Source of the DNA: Lactifluus volemus
Taxonomy: Eukaryota > Basidiomycota > Agaricomycetes > Russulales > Russulaceae
Direction of reading: 5' to 3'
Assembly: GCA_022376515.1 (NCBI GenBank)
Contig: WTXI01000007.1
Location: forward strand, 992,001 to 1,056,000
Length of the DNA stretch: 64,000 nt
In this document: piece by piece, positions 1-8,993 of the stretch
How positions within the stretch are numbered: position 1 is the stretch's first letter
How the letters are laid out: each line of letters begins with the position of its first letter
Translations under genes and position numbers: made by a program
Notes under the pieces: generated by a model
What the model saw: the letters and a program-made list of their open reading frames with translations, nothing else
The model's database searches: none
Told to the model about the DNA's origin: nothing

Positions 1-404
1 ACGCCAGGCGTAGGCGCCACGGGGGGCACGCCGTCGCGAAGGTTCGTCACATACTCGACCAGCACGCTGTGGAAGAGCTCGACGTCGTCCGAGGTTTCGG
101 GCGTCACTGGAATCTCAAGGGTGAACTCGGCATCGTCCTGTGTAGCGTGGAAGACGTAACGCCGTGCCGCACCAGAGCTCTGCACGGACGCCGTGAGCGT
201 GCGCGCTGGATCGAGCGGGGCTTCGAACGCGCCATTGTCAAGACGCAGGACGAGGAGGACATCACGCGTCACGGCCGACGCTGGGATATCAAAGGTGATG
301 TATTCGAGAGAGAGTTGGCCAGTGAGTGTTCCGGTTGAGGGCGAGGTGAGCGTGGCGTTTGGGAGGGTGATGAGTATGTGAGCCTCCTCGGGCGTGATGG
401 CCAT
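1..404 (-). CDS. N-terminal part of a probable senescence-domain protein (runs off left edge)
   Basis: An uninterrupted reading frame starts at the ATG at 402-404 and stays open for 134 codons to the window edge, so only the N-terminus is present. It begins MAITPEEAHILITLPNATLT and continues with a beta-rich pattern that includes TGTLTGQLSLEYITFDIP and VTRDVLLVLRLDNG. In my memory this resembles the N-terminal region that precedes the plant-senescence/spartin domain in fungal proteins bound to lipid droplets or membranes. The senescence domain itself would lie beyond the edge and cannot be seen. Strong third-position G/C bias supports coding. The start is the first in-frame ATG. Assignment to the family is by recollection of the N-terminal pattern only. 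Confidence 0.6.
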   Translation of the reverse strand, partial: MAITPEEAHILITLPNATLTSPSTGTLTGQLSLEYITFDIPASAVTRDVLLVLRLDNGAFEAPLDPARTLTASVQSSGAARRYVFHATQDDAEFTLEIPVTPETSDDVELFHSVLVEYVTNLRDGVPPVAPTPG

Positions 405-1819
405 TGCAGGAGCCTGAGGATCGATTTTTGAGCGGCTGAGCAGTTATATATGTCCTGCCTTTCACCTTTGTCTCACTTCTCTATCAGGAATCCTCTTTCC
501 CTCTCTATGTTCACCTGGTCTGTCAAGTCCTTGACAGTGGCGGTTGCTACATTTGTCGGATCCTCCCGGTTGAGGAGGTGCAAGTCCGCTTCCACTTAGG
601 GGCCTCTCCTTTGTCCCCCTCTTGCATCTCGCCAGGTTAGTTTGTTTTGTTGGCGATTAGCAATCCACAAAACCAAACTCATAAAGGACACCAGATCATA
701 GCTGATGTGGTGTGCTTCATGAGTTTGGTTTTGTTCCTGGCCCGGCCTCAGGCCGTGAGCCGGCTACATTCGCATGATTGAAGGGGCCTTCAGTTCAAGG
801 CAGCTACCACACGAGGCTAGCAAGCAGGAGTTCTGTCGGCAGCTTGTTTCACGGGTTCTTGGTCAACCCCTCCTCGATGTCGATCTTCATCGACCACGAT
901 CGCCGCCTTGATCTCGTGTCAGCAATCCGTATCACCTTGTCGCGGCACTAGTAAACGCCAGCACAAGTTAAGGGCATAGTTGCACCTTCTCTGTTGGATG
1001 AGTTGAGCACTCGTGTCCCTTGCTTCGACCTGCCCTCACTTCAGGTTACAGCAAAATCGCTGGGAAGTCCACTCCTCATGTTCCTGTCTTTCTCAATAGC
1101 GAGGTCATCTACAAATTTTCATGGTTCACGGACGCTTACTTGGCCTCTTGGAAAGGCTGGCCTCCAACTCTACTGCGATGTGTCCCTCTCGGATCTCGCG
1201 TTTTGGTCCCCTTCCATCCTTCAAGGTTTTGTTTGTCGTTTCCTTTTCTTCTCTTTTGCATCTCCTTTACCTCAGGACTTGTTGACAACAGCCTGTGATA
1301 AAAATGGGTTTATATCATATCTATCTACTGCTCCAAGTTTTGATAGATTCATATGTTCGCGAAAGTGTTCTGAGTCATTCAATCCCGTCTAGCCCACGAT
1401 GGACATTGGGTTATAATAGTCGAACAGAATAGTAAATCCATTGCACCTTAACACAGCCACAGGCCAATCCTATTACATGTCACGGGGATCAGGGACAATC
1501 GACAATCGCTGAACCCGGTCGAGTGAATCCTGTAACTAACACATCGCATCCATAGCGCTGACAAATTTCCAAAACATACTGTACCTAGAAGCACTCTTTG
1601 GACCACCGCAAAACCGGCCGCCTTGGCAGCTGACCTGTTTCGCCCGCCAATTCGTACTAAAGTCTACATCGTCTACATCATACAAGTCAATCAGTGCGTT
1701 CCGAGGAACGCAGTAAGTAAGAAAAAGGGAATAATAATTCAAGGGAGTCGTCGACGCAGACGCGATCTTAACACTCTGCTCTCCGTAGGCTCATCTGAGG
1801 ATATGGTCAGCTTGACATT
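405..1819. other. Intergenic stretch without a recognisable gene
   Basis: This 1.4 kb lies between the 5' end of the left-edge gene and the 3' end of the membrane-protein gene. Open frames here, such as one near 1.0-1.4 kb, show no family motif, no convincing splice structure and no codon bias. The only structured element I see is the hairpin at 667-734. Confidence 0.5.
667..734. repeat. 68-bp imperfect palindrome (hairpin)
   Basis: The outer 16 bases (667-682, starting ACAAAACCAAACTCAT) are exactly complementary to 719-734. Pairing continues inward with only about five mismatched positions (near 683, 687, 694 and 699-700) almost to the centre. RNA from either strand would fold into one long stem with a tiny loop, the size of a small-RNA precursor. 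It could equally be a small MITE remnant. No target duplication was found by eye. Confidence 0.7.
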
Positions 1820-3097
1820 TCATGAATTTCGTCCCGACTGACCTCTAGAAGTTGTTGTTTCAACGCGTCCTCTCGCCCTGGTATCCGCGGTCTCGTCTTC
1901 GGGCGATTTCTCACTCTCTTCTGTGCTTGATGGTGGACTCGACTCGCTCTTATTCCTAGCGGCTGCAACCCGCGCGATTGTTTCGCTTAATCCGGACCCG
2001 TACAGACGCAAGGCGCGGTTCGCGTGAAGTGCACAAAGCACAACGGCGCATACTGCCCGCGCGGCCTTAGCGTCAAGCGGGGCAACCACAGGCTGATTGT
2101 GAGAGCCACCCAGTTTCGCGGAAGCATCGGAGAGAGTGACAGTAGCGAGTCCAAAGGGGGAGAAGAAGACGAATAGGAGCGTGTGAAGGTAGGTAAAGAA
2201 GGGTTGGGCGTGCGTCAATGTGGCGTACAATCCCACCACGAGCGGTGTAGCCCACAGATCTGTTGCGGCCCACCCATAAGGGAGTAATTCCGGGGGAGTA
2301 GTAATACCCATTGGCGTCGGTCGCAAGAGGGAGAAAAGATTGGCGACGAAAGGTCCTCCATGCGGCATAATCTGGGACTTGCAATCAGCGACGGGGAGCT
2401 AGAAAGGTGGTTTGACACATACGAAGGCAGTCAGCAATAGGGTATATGAAGACGCTGCTACGTTGGGCTCGACATGTCCCGTAACCACTCTAGGGATAAC
2501 ATTGCACAACAGGATCATACGAAAGAGCGAGTGGGTTATGGTCAGGGCAAGCTCGGTATATAACGATGGGGTGGGGAGATTAGGCAATAGGTCGACGAGG
2601 GCCTGAGCACCTAGGTTTATCGCGGGACCTGTGCTAGACAGGAAAAATGAAGGTCGCAGGTCGAGCCAGGGTGCTATTGCAGGTTTGAATTAGGACCCGA
2701 ACCGCAAAGAAAAGACGAAATTCGACCACGTCAAATCGACGCCTCGAAAGATGGTGGTAAATCGCGACGCACCAGCGATAGCTTCTCCACCATGAGCAAC
2801 CACCAGTGTCGCGACGAAATCGCGAACGCGGCTACGCGGCTCTAGTGGATCGACGGCGACCACCGCACGTTGAGCTTTCTCGCTGGGTTTCCCCGTCTTG
2901 GCTCCGTGACTGGCCGCGGCTATCTTGGCAAGGTGTTGTTCGTGGTACAACTCCCGTTGTTGGCGGAGAACCACGGCAAGGCGTAATGCACCCGCGATTT
3001 CTAGAAGGGAGACATGAACGCCAAGCCACGCAAGCGGGGGGATAGGCTGGAGAGCGAGGTCATAAAAAGCAACGACGGGGCGGAGGAGGAAAAGCAT
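1820..3097 (-). CDS. Multi-pass membrane protein, paralog 1 of an inverted pair
   Basis: Three exons: 3097-2773, 2673-2423 and 2371-1820, giving about 375 residues. Donors and acceptors are GTGCGT...TAG and GTATGT...CAG, and phases agree. The protein is clearly paralogous to the plus-strand gene at 5010-6230: shared blocks are FYDxALQPxxPLAWLG near residue 11, LRLAxxLRQxRxLYHxQHLAK, DPLExRSRVRDF, GGEA, and LLPYGWxATDLWxxPLV in the C-terminal half. Exon 2 is 251 nt in both copies. Several hydrophobic stretches alternate with short charged loops, and the C-terminal tail is polar and Ser/Glu-rich. I do not recognise a named family. The GGEA block after an arginine-rich loop recalls the general layout of small intracellular cation channels (TRIC), but that is only a guess. 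The start ATG aligns with that of the paralog. Confidence 0.8.
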
Positions 3098-3177
3098 AAG
3101 GGGGATTTGAAGAGAAGAGGGCGCGTTCAGGGCGACGGAGGCGTGCCATATAAACCCAAGTTTTCACAGGACCTCAC

Positions 3178-3183
3178 CACGTG
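3178..3183. promoter_or_regulatory. CACGTG E-box upstream of membrane paralog 1
   Basis: A palindromic CACGTG lies about 80 bp upstream of the start codon at 3097, in the spacer shared with the RAD18 3' end. The same motif occurs twice just upstream of paralog 2. A bHLH (Cbf1/SREBP-like) factor is the expected type of reader. This is an inference from the motif alone. Confidence 0.35.
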
Positions 3184-3260
3184 TCCAAAGTGGGAATAAG
3201 TGCGATATTATATCACACATATACAAAGCGATACTACTGTATACTGGTACATTTACGGTG

Positions 3261-4850
3261 TTAGCTGTCTGGATCTGAATCTACGATAATAGCATCTGTC
3301 TCCCCTCCGCTTGCCATGGTTTGCCTCTTCAACTGTGGCTCAAATTCGGGTATCTCACTTTCGGCTAGTTCCGATGACATGGCCAGCGTGTCCCGGTCAG
3401 GAGACAATTTGGGCGATTCACGGCCGGGCTTCGTTCGAGCGCTTTGGACAAGTTTGTCAAACTCGGCTTTATTGGCGCGCTGTAGCAGGTTGCTCGTGTT
3501 TTAAGAAACAATCAATGAGAGGAGAAAGGATGCGCGCACTCGGTGCTCAGTAATATCAATCTTCAAGGGGGCCTTTCTTGACCCTCGTCTGTCCTCTTCC
3601 CAACGCCGCATTTCAAGCCGGAGTTCCACAGGACGTTTACGCAGAGCGGAACTACGGTCGAGGTTTGCGTTATACAACGCAACCCACCTGGGGAGAACCC
3701 GATTGTCTTTAGTCAGAAGGATGGGTAACTAAGAAAGTGATAGTACTGACCGCTCGTGACGTACAATAAGTTGAGAACGATCGCCGGCAGTAGAAAGATC
3801 ATGAGCGGCGAGTAGATCACGAATTTGTTTATCCTTCAGAACGGTGTAAGAGGCCTTGGGAATCGGCGTATCAACCTCTGCCTCCCTGTGATAAGTTCCA
3901 ATGTAACGCCGTCAACGAGAAATTGAGAGTAACTTGGTACTCACTTCTCCTTCCCACTTCTCTTACCATCAAGAAGCCTCGACCACGCATCCTTCTGCCC
4001 AGACTTACTCAAAGATGACGACTTCCCACTAGAAATATACTTTTTGCAATTGCTATCCAGGTGATCATTTATCCTTGCAGTGGATACAGCCTTCCCACAA
4101 ATGGGGCATTCCGAGTCTGTGCTCGGATTCCCTTTGATAGATTTTTTGCGTGAGCGTGGCCTACAGGCACAGAAAAGTAACATTACCCTGCAATTGCTCG
4201 GACTCTTGCCCTACGTCATCGTCGGCGGGCCCGACGGAGAGGCTATGTTGTTCTCTGGTTGTGCCGATAGGATCAAATGGAGCAGACCTTCCCTGGGGTG
4301 CATTTGACACTAGGCCAGAACCAACTTGGGTAGCGTGGGCGTTGGATTTATGCCTCTTTGCAGGCCGTGGCGACCCTGAGGCTTCGATTGTAGCCTTATT
4401 GATGATGCCAAGGACGACCCGTCTACAAATAACGGCTCGCATCAAGCAACCCATACATGATTATCACACAATGCCCGGGGACGTGCCTTGCGTCTTTCCA
4501 TGCTGTCACGGCTTCTTCCATTGCCGGATTTACCCTGAAGCTACTGATGGTGGTTTCGTTCCAACATGTGGGGCATACTGGCTTCTCATCAAGCTGGGTG
4601 CGTGCACACTGTAAGAGAAAGCGAGAGACAGTGATAAGGCATTTGGGACAATGACTTTCACGCGTACTAGCGAGCAGAAACAATGACCACATGTGAGCAC
4701 GACTGGTGCATCATAGAGCTCCTGGCAAATTTTACAACGCAGTGCGCTGTCAAGGGCTCTAAGTCCCGGAGCTGTAGGTTGCGGTGGAAAATCTGTGGGG
4801 ACTTGTATGTCTGCGCTATCGAGGAGTTCCTTTAATTCGGTTTTGGGCAT
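3261..4850 (-). CDS. RAD18: RAD18-type E3 ubiquitin ligase (RING, UBZ4, SAP)
   Basis: RAD18 monoubiquitinates PCNA with RAD6 at stalled forks and so starts translesion synthesis in the nucleus. Seven exons give about 409 residues: 4850-4668, 4608-4487, 4422-4187, 4131-3945, 3885-3751, 3687-3540 and 3479-3261; phases agree throughout. The RING is near residues 38-76 (CKICQELYDAPVVLTCGHCF, then CARTQLDEKPVCPTC), followed by the family's WKxxR segment. A UBZ4 zinc finger (ECPICGKAV...HLDSNC) is in exon 4, and a SAP DNA-binding helix pair (LLAAHDLSTAGDRSQLIVRH) in exon 5. Domain order and length match fungal RAD18. Intron 2 appears to use a GC donor (AG|GCACGT). The exon 3/4 border is the least certain. 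Confidence 0.92.
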
Positions 4851-4891
4851 GGTAGTGTAATGAGTCGTTCAACTTGAAGTTCGTTTAATTA

Positions 4892-4943
4892 ACGCGTCAC
4901 TGTCGCGTTAAGTAACATGACCATCCACGTGGCCATCCACGTG
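4892..4943. promoter_or_regulatory. Divergent promoter of RAD18 and membrane paralog 2 with MCB and E-box motifs
   Basis: The 159-bp spacer between the RAD18 start (4850) and the paralog 2 start (5010) must serve both genes. It contains ACGCGT at 4892-4897, the MluI cell-cycle box read by the MBF G1/S factor in fungi, and two CACGTG E-boxes at 4926-4931 and 4938-4943 inside a short tandem repeat. MCB control would suit a replication-linked repair gene. Binding is inferred, not shown. Confidence 0.4.
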
Positions 4944-5009
4944 GCTACGTGCTCGCCTGCCGCCTGCCCCCGCAAGCAAGGTCGACCTCGAGGGTTGACA
5001 TTGTCTGCC

Positions 5010-6230
5010 ATGTCTCCCCTTGTTGCCTCTATCATCACCTTTTATGATTATGCCCTTCAGCCTCTATCTCCTCTTGCATGGTTAGGCGCTCCTCTCTCCC
5101 TCCTAGATATCGCGGGAGCCCTCCGCCTCGCTTTGATTCTTCGTCAACTGCGTGGATTATACCATCAACAACATCTCGCCAAGATGTCAACATCAGGCCA
5201 GGTGAAGCTCGACCCTCTGGAGAAGCGCAGTCGTGTCCGTGATTTCGCGACAGCTCTTGTGATGGTTTTTGGTGGTGAGGCAGTCGTTGGTGCGTGGAGA
5301 TATGGTATCATCTTAGAGGTCTGGTTGTTTCTCATCATCCTTTTGCTTCTACTCCCTCAATAGCTCCTTGGCTCGACTTGCAACCCACTTTCATCCTCTC
5401 TAGTGCTTATCCCCTACTGTACTTAGGTGCCAGCGCACTCGTTGAATCCTTACCCACTGTTCCAGAGCTATCTCTGTTCACTGAACTGCCATTGTCGGCA
5501 CTTGACGGGCTGACTCGCGCACTTCTCTTGTGCGACTTCATCCCACGGATAATTACGACTCATACGTCTCCCGCTGTGTCAACATCGCCATATACGTTAT
5601 TGCTGACGGCATTTGTACGCATTTGACTGAATATCGATTCTCCGAATTACTGACCGGAGATAGATCGCTGCCAATGCCGGTCCCTTCTTTGTCAACACTT
5701 TCTCTCTTCTACACCCGACTGCAATGACTGTGACGACTCCTCCAGAGTTGCTGCCCTATGGTTGGACCGCGACTGATTTATGGGTCGCACCCCTCGTGAC
5801 TGCCCTCTACGCTACCTTAACTCACGCCCAACCATTCTTCGCCTATCTCCACACAATCCTATTCTCGTTCTTCTCCCCCCTCGGACTTGCACAACTATCA
5901 TCTCCAGCTGCGACTCCTGGCGCCCATGTTGTAGTTGTTCCGCTGGACGCCAACTACGCCCGCGCTGTATGTGTTCTCGTACTTTCCGCGTTGTTCGGTC
6001 TGCGCACCTTGCGCGCATTCAATACCCAAGTCATGAAACCTGAACACCCTCATGACGCACATATTACGAGCGTGTCTATGCCTGTACTTAGTACCAGCGA
6101 GAGTCAGATTCTTGAGAAGGAGCTGGCTGCACGCGTTGCGGGTGCTGGCAAGGGTGGACTCACTAGAATGAACTCTTCCCCAAGTCGTGAGTCGTCTCGC
6201 ATTACCTCACCACAAACCCTCGATAGCTGA
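5010..6230 (+). CDS. Multi-pass membrane protein, paralog 2 of an inverted pair
   Basis: Three exons: 5010-5289, 5364-5614 and 5664-6230, about 365 residues. Introns sit at exactly the same codons as in the minus-strand paralog (1820-3097), and exon 2 has the same length (251 nt), so the two arose by duplication. The chosen start (MSPLVASIITFYDYALQP) aligns with paralog 1; an in-frame ATG at 4917 would add 31 unmatched residues. Hydrophobic segments include LILSSAYPLLYLGASALV-like and ATDLWVAPLVTALYATLTHA stretches. The C-terminal 70 residues are polar and poorly conserved between copies. Function not recognised. The two copies flank RAD18 and point away from each other. Confidence 0.82.
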
Positions 6231-6868
6231 ATATTCATATTCTCCAAGCGTCGAAGACGAGGAATATTTGATGATCTAGATTCCGATTCCGTCTTTACCC
6301 TCACCTCACATCCCATGCGTTCACCAAAACGGAGAGCAATTTAGTACACAATACCGTGATGATTCAAGCAAATTCCCCTGACTTCTCACCTTTGAAGGGC
6401 GTTCGACATAGCCTACGACTTTTTTTTGTCACCTAGATGCCTTATAGACCGGTGACTGAGACCACGACCGTTATAATATTCAAGTATCGGATACCACACT
6501 GGCATCTGGATGGTTTGTTCCCTGAACAGCCCAAACTACAGCGGGGCGGTAGAGCCACGTTTTCACACGATAGTCCACTTCAACAACGGCAGTTTCAGCC
6601 TCTCATTCCAAGTCAAAGTGGTGCGAGCATGTGACCGGCGACCTCATGCCTCTCTGTGGCGGAGTTGTGGTACATTGTTAGACACCCACTGTGAACTTGG
6701 TTAGGTGTGGCTTGCTAGCCATATTTTTTGTTCATGCTTTTGCGTTGCCCCTTGTGGCAGGTCGACCGTTGGTACGCGGATGGCCGTATAAAACCGCGCA
6801 GACCCTCATGGTTCGTTTCCCACTTATCTACTCTGTCACTCCTTTACCTTGACATATCGAGTTGTAAA
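6231..6868. other. Intergenic, no gene recognised
   Basis: Short open frames at 6437-6700 carry no motif I know. One of them (from 6510) has a faint resemblance to the paralog family that follows, but not enough to call a relic. Confidence 0.4.
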
Positions 6869-7711
6869 ATGGTGCGTGGGCACATCATCTTCTCAATATC
6901 AAGTATACAACTCATCTCTCTCCAGCACTCTCCTTCAAACACCCTCGTTGGCAGTGCCATCGCGCGTGTGCCGGACAACTTTTGCATGTCCAAATCCCGA
7001 TTAATCGTTTGTCCCATAGCATCACGTAATCCCGTCTCTATTTTCTGCCGGCGGATATCCCGTTTCGAAAAACCTCCAATTAACGAGACAACAGGAGCAC
7101 GTAGAGGTCTGCGTGGGGTCCTCCAGATACATAACGTGTTTGCTCCAGGCGACACGAGTGGGCAACCGTGCGCCGAGTTGTCCGTTTGGAGCCATAATCG
7201 AATAAAGTGCGCCAATATTGTGTGTACTCATCCCTCTCCCTCCGCCATTGCTTTTGGCACTAATACTTACGCGTCCCAGCGTCGCCCCGACGCGAGCGAA
7301 GGCGTTTTTCGGGTTAAGATGGACGACTCGCTTACCCATGTCACGATCTTCCTTCCTAGTGATTTCCACGGTGTAGTCCGTCGATTGGGCCACTCAGGGG
7401 GGAGCATCTCTTGTTCACGCGCCGCGCTGATCCTCAAAGAGTCCGACAACTTGCGTTTCAGCGGGGTGGCGGACGGAACTGAAGATCAGGTTCTGGTACG
7501 CACTGAGAAGACGTTGCATATTTGCGTTGAAGGGGATGACCCGCTCCTGCCTCGCACTGGCTGCACCCGCTGGCACGGCTCAAAGCACATGTGTCGTGAG
7601 CGAACCCCTGCCGGTAAACCGGCACGTAAACACAAACCACACCTGAAAGCAGTTGGACGTTGGACTATATTCAAAGTTAGATTAGCTGATAGAGAGTTAA
7701 ATTCCCTTTAA
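6869..7711 (+). CDS. DUF7330-like protein, paralog 1
   Basis: The best-supported part is the last exon, 7280-7711, which carries the family block VTIFLPSDFHGVV, then EDQVLVRTEKTLHICVEGDD. It is preceded by exon 7020-7219 (ending in a beta-strand-like segment, LSVWSHNRIKCANI) across a 60-nt intron. Small exons at 6869-6871 (ATG only) and 6926-6965 make phases consistent and give 224 residues, close to the 233 and 229 of the other two copies. This pattern (variable N-terminus, a beta segment, then a [VT]FLPxDFxG block and a DEVxVxT block) is what I remember of DUF7330, a domain of unknown function common in mushroom-forming and Rhizoctonia-type fungi. The one-codon first exon is uncertain; translation could instead start in exon 2 or 3. 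Confidence 0.6.
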   Translation: MVRGHIIFSISSIQLISLQHSPSNTLVGSAIARVPDNFCMSKSRLIVCPIASRNPVSIFCRRISRFEKPPINETTGARRGLRGVLQIHNVFAPGDTSGQPCAELSVWSHNRIKCANIVCTHPSPSAIAFGTNTYASQRRPDASEGVFRVKMDDSLTHVTIFLPSDFHGVVRRLGHSGGSISCSRAALILKESDNLRFSGVADGTEDQVLVRTEKTLHICVEGDDPLLPRTGCTRWHGSKHMCRERTPAGKPARKHKPHLKAVGRWTIFKVRLADRELNSL

Positions 7712-8036
7712 GTTTATATCAACATAAGACTGGAGTAATTTATGCAATCAAAGAGGTGACTTGTCGCCTTCGTTCTATGCTTCTTCTCCAGCGCCCGAGG
7801 TGTTGCGTTCCTAATTCCCTATGGCCTCATGTGATGAATCCCACCGGAAGCGTTGGCTGCGAGAGAATGGGAAACATAGGCTGCTTACGCTTTAATAACA
7901 GACACATCTTCCCAATACAAGTCAATATTTCGTACGAGTTTATCGTGTCTAGTAAGCTGCTACAAAAGGAATGTTATGCTCACGATAAGATGATCTCTTA
8001 TCTCTGTAAATCATTAATCAGCAAGCAAAACCACAC
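7712..8036. other. Intergenic, CFD1 upstream region
   Basis: These 325 bp between the DUF7330-like paralog 1 and CFD1 are AT-richer than the genes. I see no gene and no clear TATA box. Confidence 0.5.
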
Positions 8037-8993
8037 ATGGCCGCTGCCGCACCCGACACACCAGTTTTCAGACGATTAAATCGCATCAAGAACATCATCA
8101 TCGTTTGTTCTGGAAAAGGCGGTGTTGGAAAATCTTCAGTCGTTGTACAGCTCGCTCTGTCTCTATACTCCTCATCTCCCAATGCACGAGTTGGCATTTT
8201 GGATGTTGATCTCACCGGTCCCTCGATTCCACGCATGCTCGGTGTGGATGGACATGACGTTCATCAAAGCAGTGACGGTTGGGTGCCCATATATGCAGAT
8301 TCGGGCCACGCGCGGCTTGCATGCATGAGCATCGGCTTTTTACTCAAGAAAAGAGGCGACTCGGTCGTGTGGAGAGGTCCCAAGAAGAATGCCATGATAC
8401 GACAGTTTTTGAGTGATGTACGCTGGGGAGAACTGGACTATCTGGTCATCGACACACCACCAGGTGAGCGTGCGCCTACTGGTCGAGTTGTATTGCGATG
8501 GTATGCCGACTACAAGTGTGCATCTTTTCAAGGAACGTCTGATGAACACCTTTCGTTGCTGGAGCACATGAGTCCTGTGCACGATCGCCTTTCTGCTGTT
8601 ATCGTCACGACGCCACAGGCCGTTGCCCTCATGGATGCGATGAAATGCCTTTCGTTCACGCGCGCGGTAAACCTTCCCGTTCTCGGAATAGTGGAGAACA
8701 TGAGCGGGTATGTGTGCCCGTGTTGCGGGGAGGTCAGTAACGTGTTCTCGACTGGGGGAGGGGAGGAAATGGCGCGTAAAGAGGGTATACGTTTTCTCGG
8801 TGCACTACCAGTCGACACGGAGCTCGTCGCATTGCTCGATGCCGCAGAGGTCGACCCAGAGGAGGGACCTGAAATACCCCATACAGCGCCCGGATTTGGG
8901 TTGGTCAAGCGATATCAAAAGACGCGATCGGCCATGATATTTAAGAACGTAATAGATATGGTACTCGCGACATTAGCAGCTGTTGAACGATGA
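8037..8993 (+). CDS. CFD1: Cytosolic Fe-S cluster assembly factor CFD1 (NUBP2)
   Basis: P-loop NTPase of the cytosolic iron-sulfur assembly (CIA) scaffold, which pairs with NBP35 to build a [4Fe-4S] cluster and pass it to apoproteins. Exons 8037-8463 and 8533-8993 give 295 residues, normal for the family. The deviant Walker A ([11 protein letters not shown]) is near residues 24-34, switch motif LDVDLTGPS follows, and VIDTPPGTSDEH spans the splice. The C-terminal cluster-binding CxxC is in [10 protein letters not shown]. The N-terminal four-cysteine ferredoxin-like motif of NBP35 is absent, which separates CFD1 from NBP35. The 69-nt intron is in frame and stop-free, so retention would insert 23 residues. 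CIA2, a later factor of the same pathway, lies 6 kb downstream. Confidence 0.95.
   Translation: MAAAAPDTPVFRRLNRIKNIIIVCSGKGGVGKSSVVVQLALSLYSSSPNARVGILDVDLTGPSIPRMLGVDGHDVHQSSDGWVPIYADSGHARLACMSIGFLLKKRGDSVVWRGPKKNAMIRQFLSDVRWGELDYLVIDTPPGERAPTGRVVLRWYADYKCASFQGTSDEHLSLLEHMSPVHDRLSAVIVTTPQAVALMDAMKCLSFTRAVNLPVLGIVENMSGYVCPCCGEVSNVFSTGGGEEMARKEGIRFLGALPVDTELVALLDAAEVDPEEGPEIPHTAPGFGLVKRYQKTRSAMIFKNVIDMVLATLAAVER

Noticed and set aside
994..1392. 132-codon plus-strand open frame
   Set aside because: No family motif, no codon bias and no splice context; Phe/Leu/Ser-rich composition typical of chance frames in pyrimidine-rich DNA.
2674..2740. Splice donor GTCGAT for intron 1 of membrane paralog 1
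   Set aside because: It breaks the reading frame; the GTGCGT donor at 2772 restores phase and matches the paralog.
6437..6704. Possible fourth DUF7330-like relic
   Set aside because: Only a vague resemblance in one frame; no conserved block and no intron trace.
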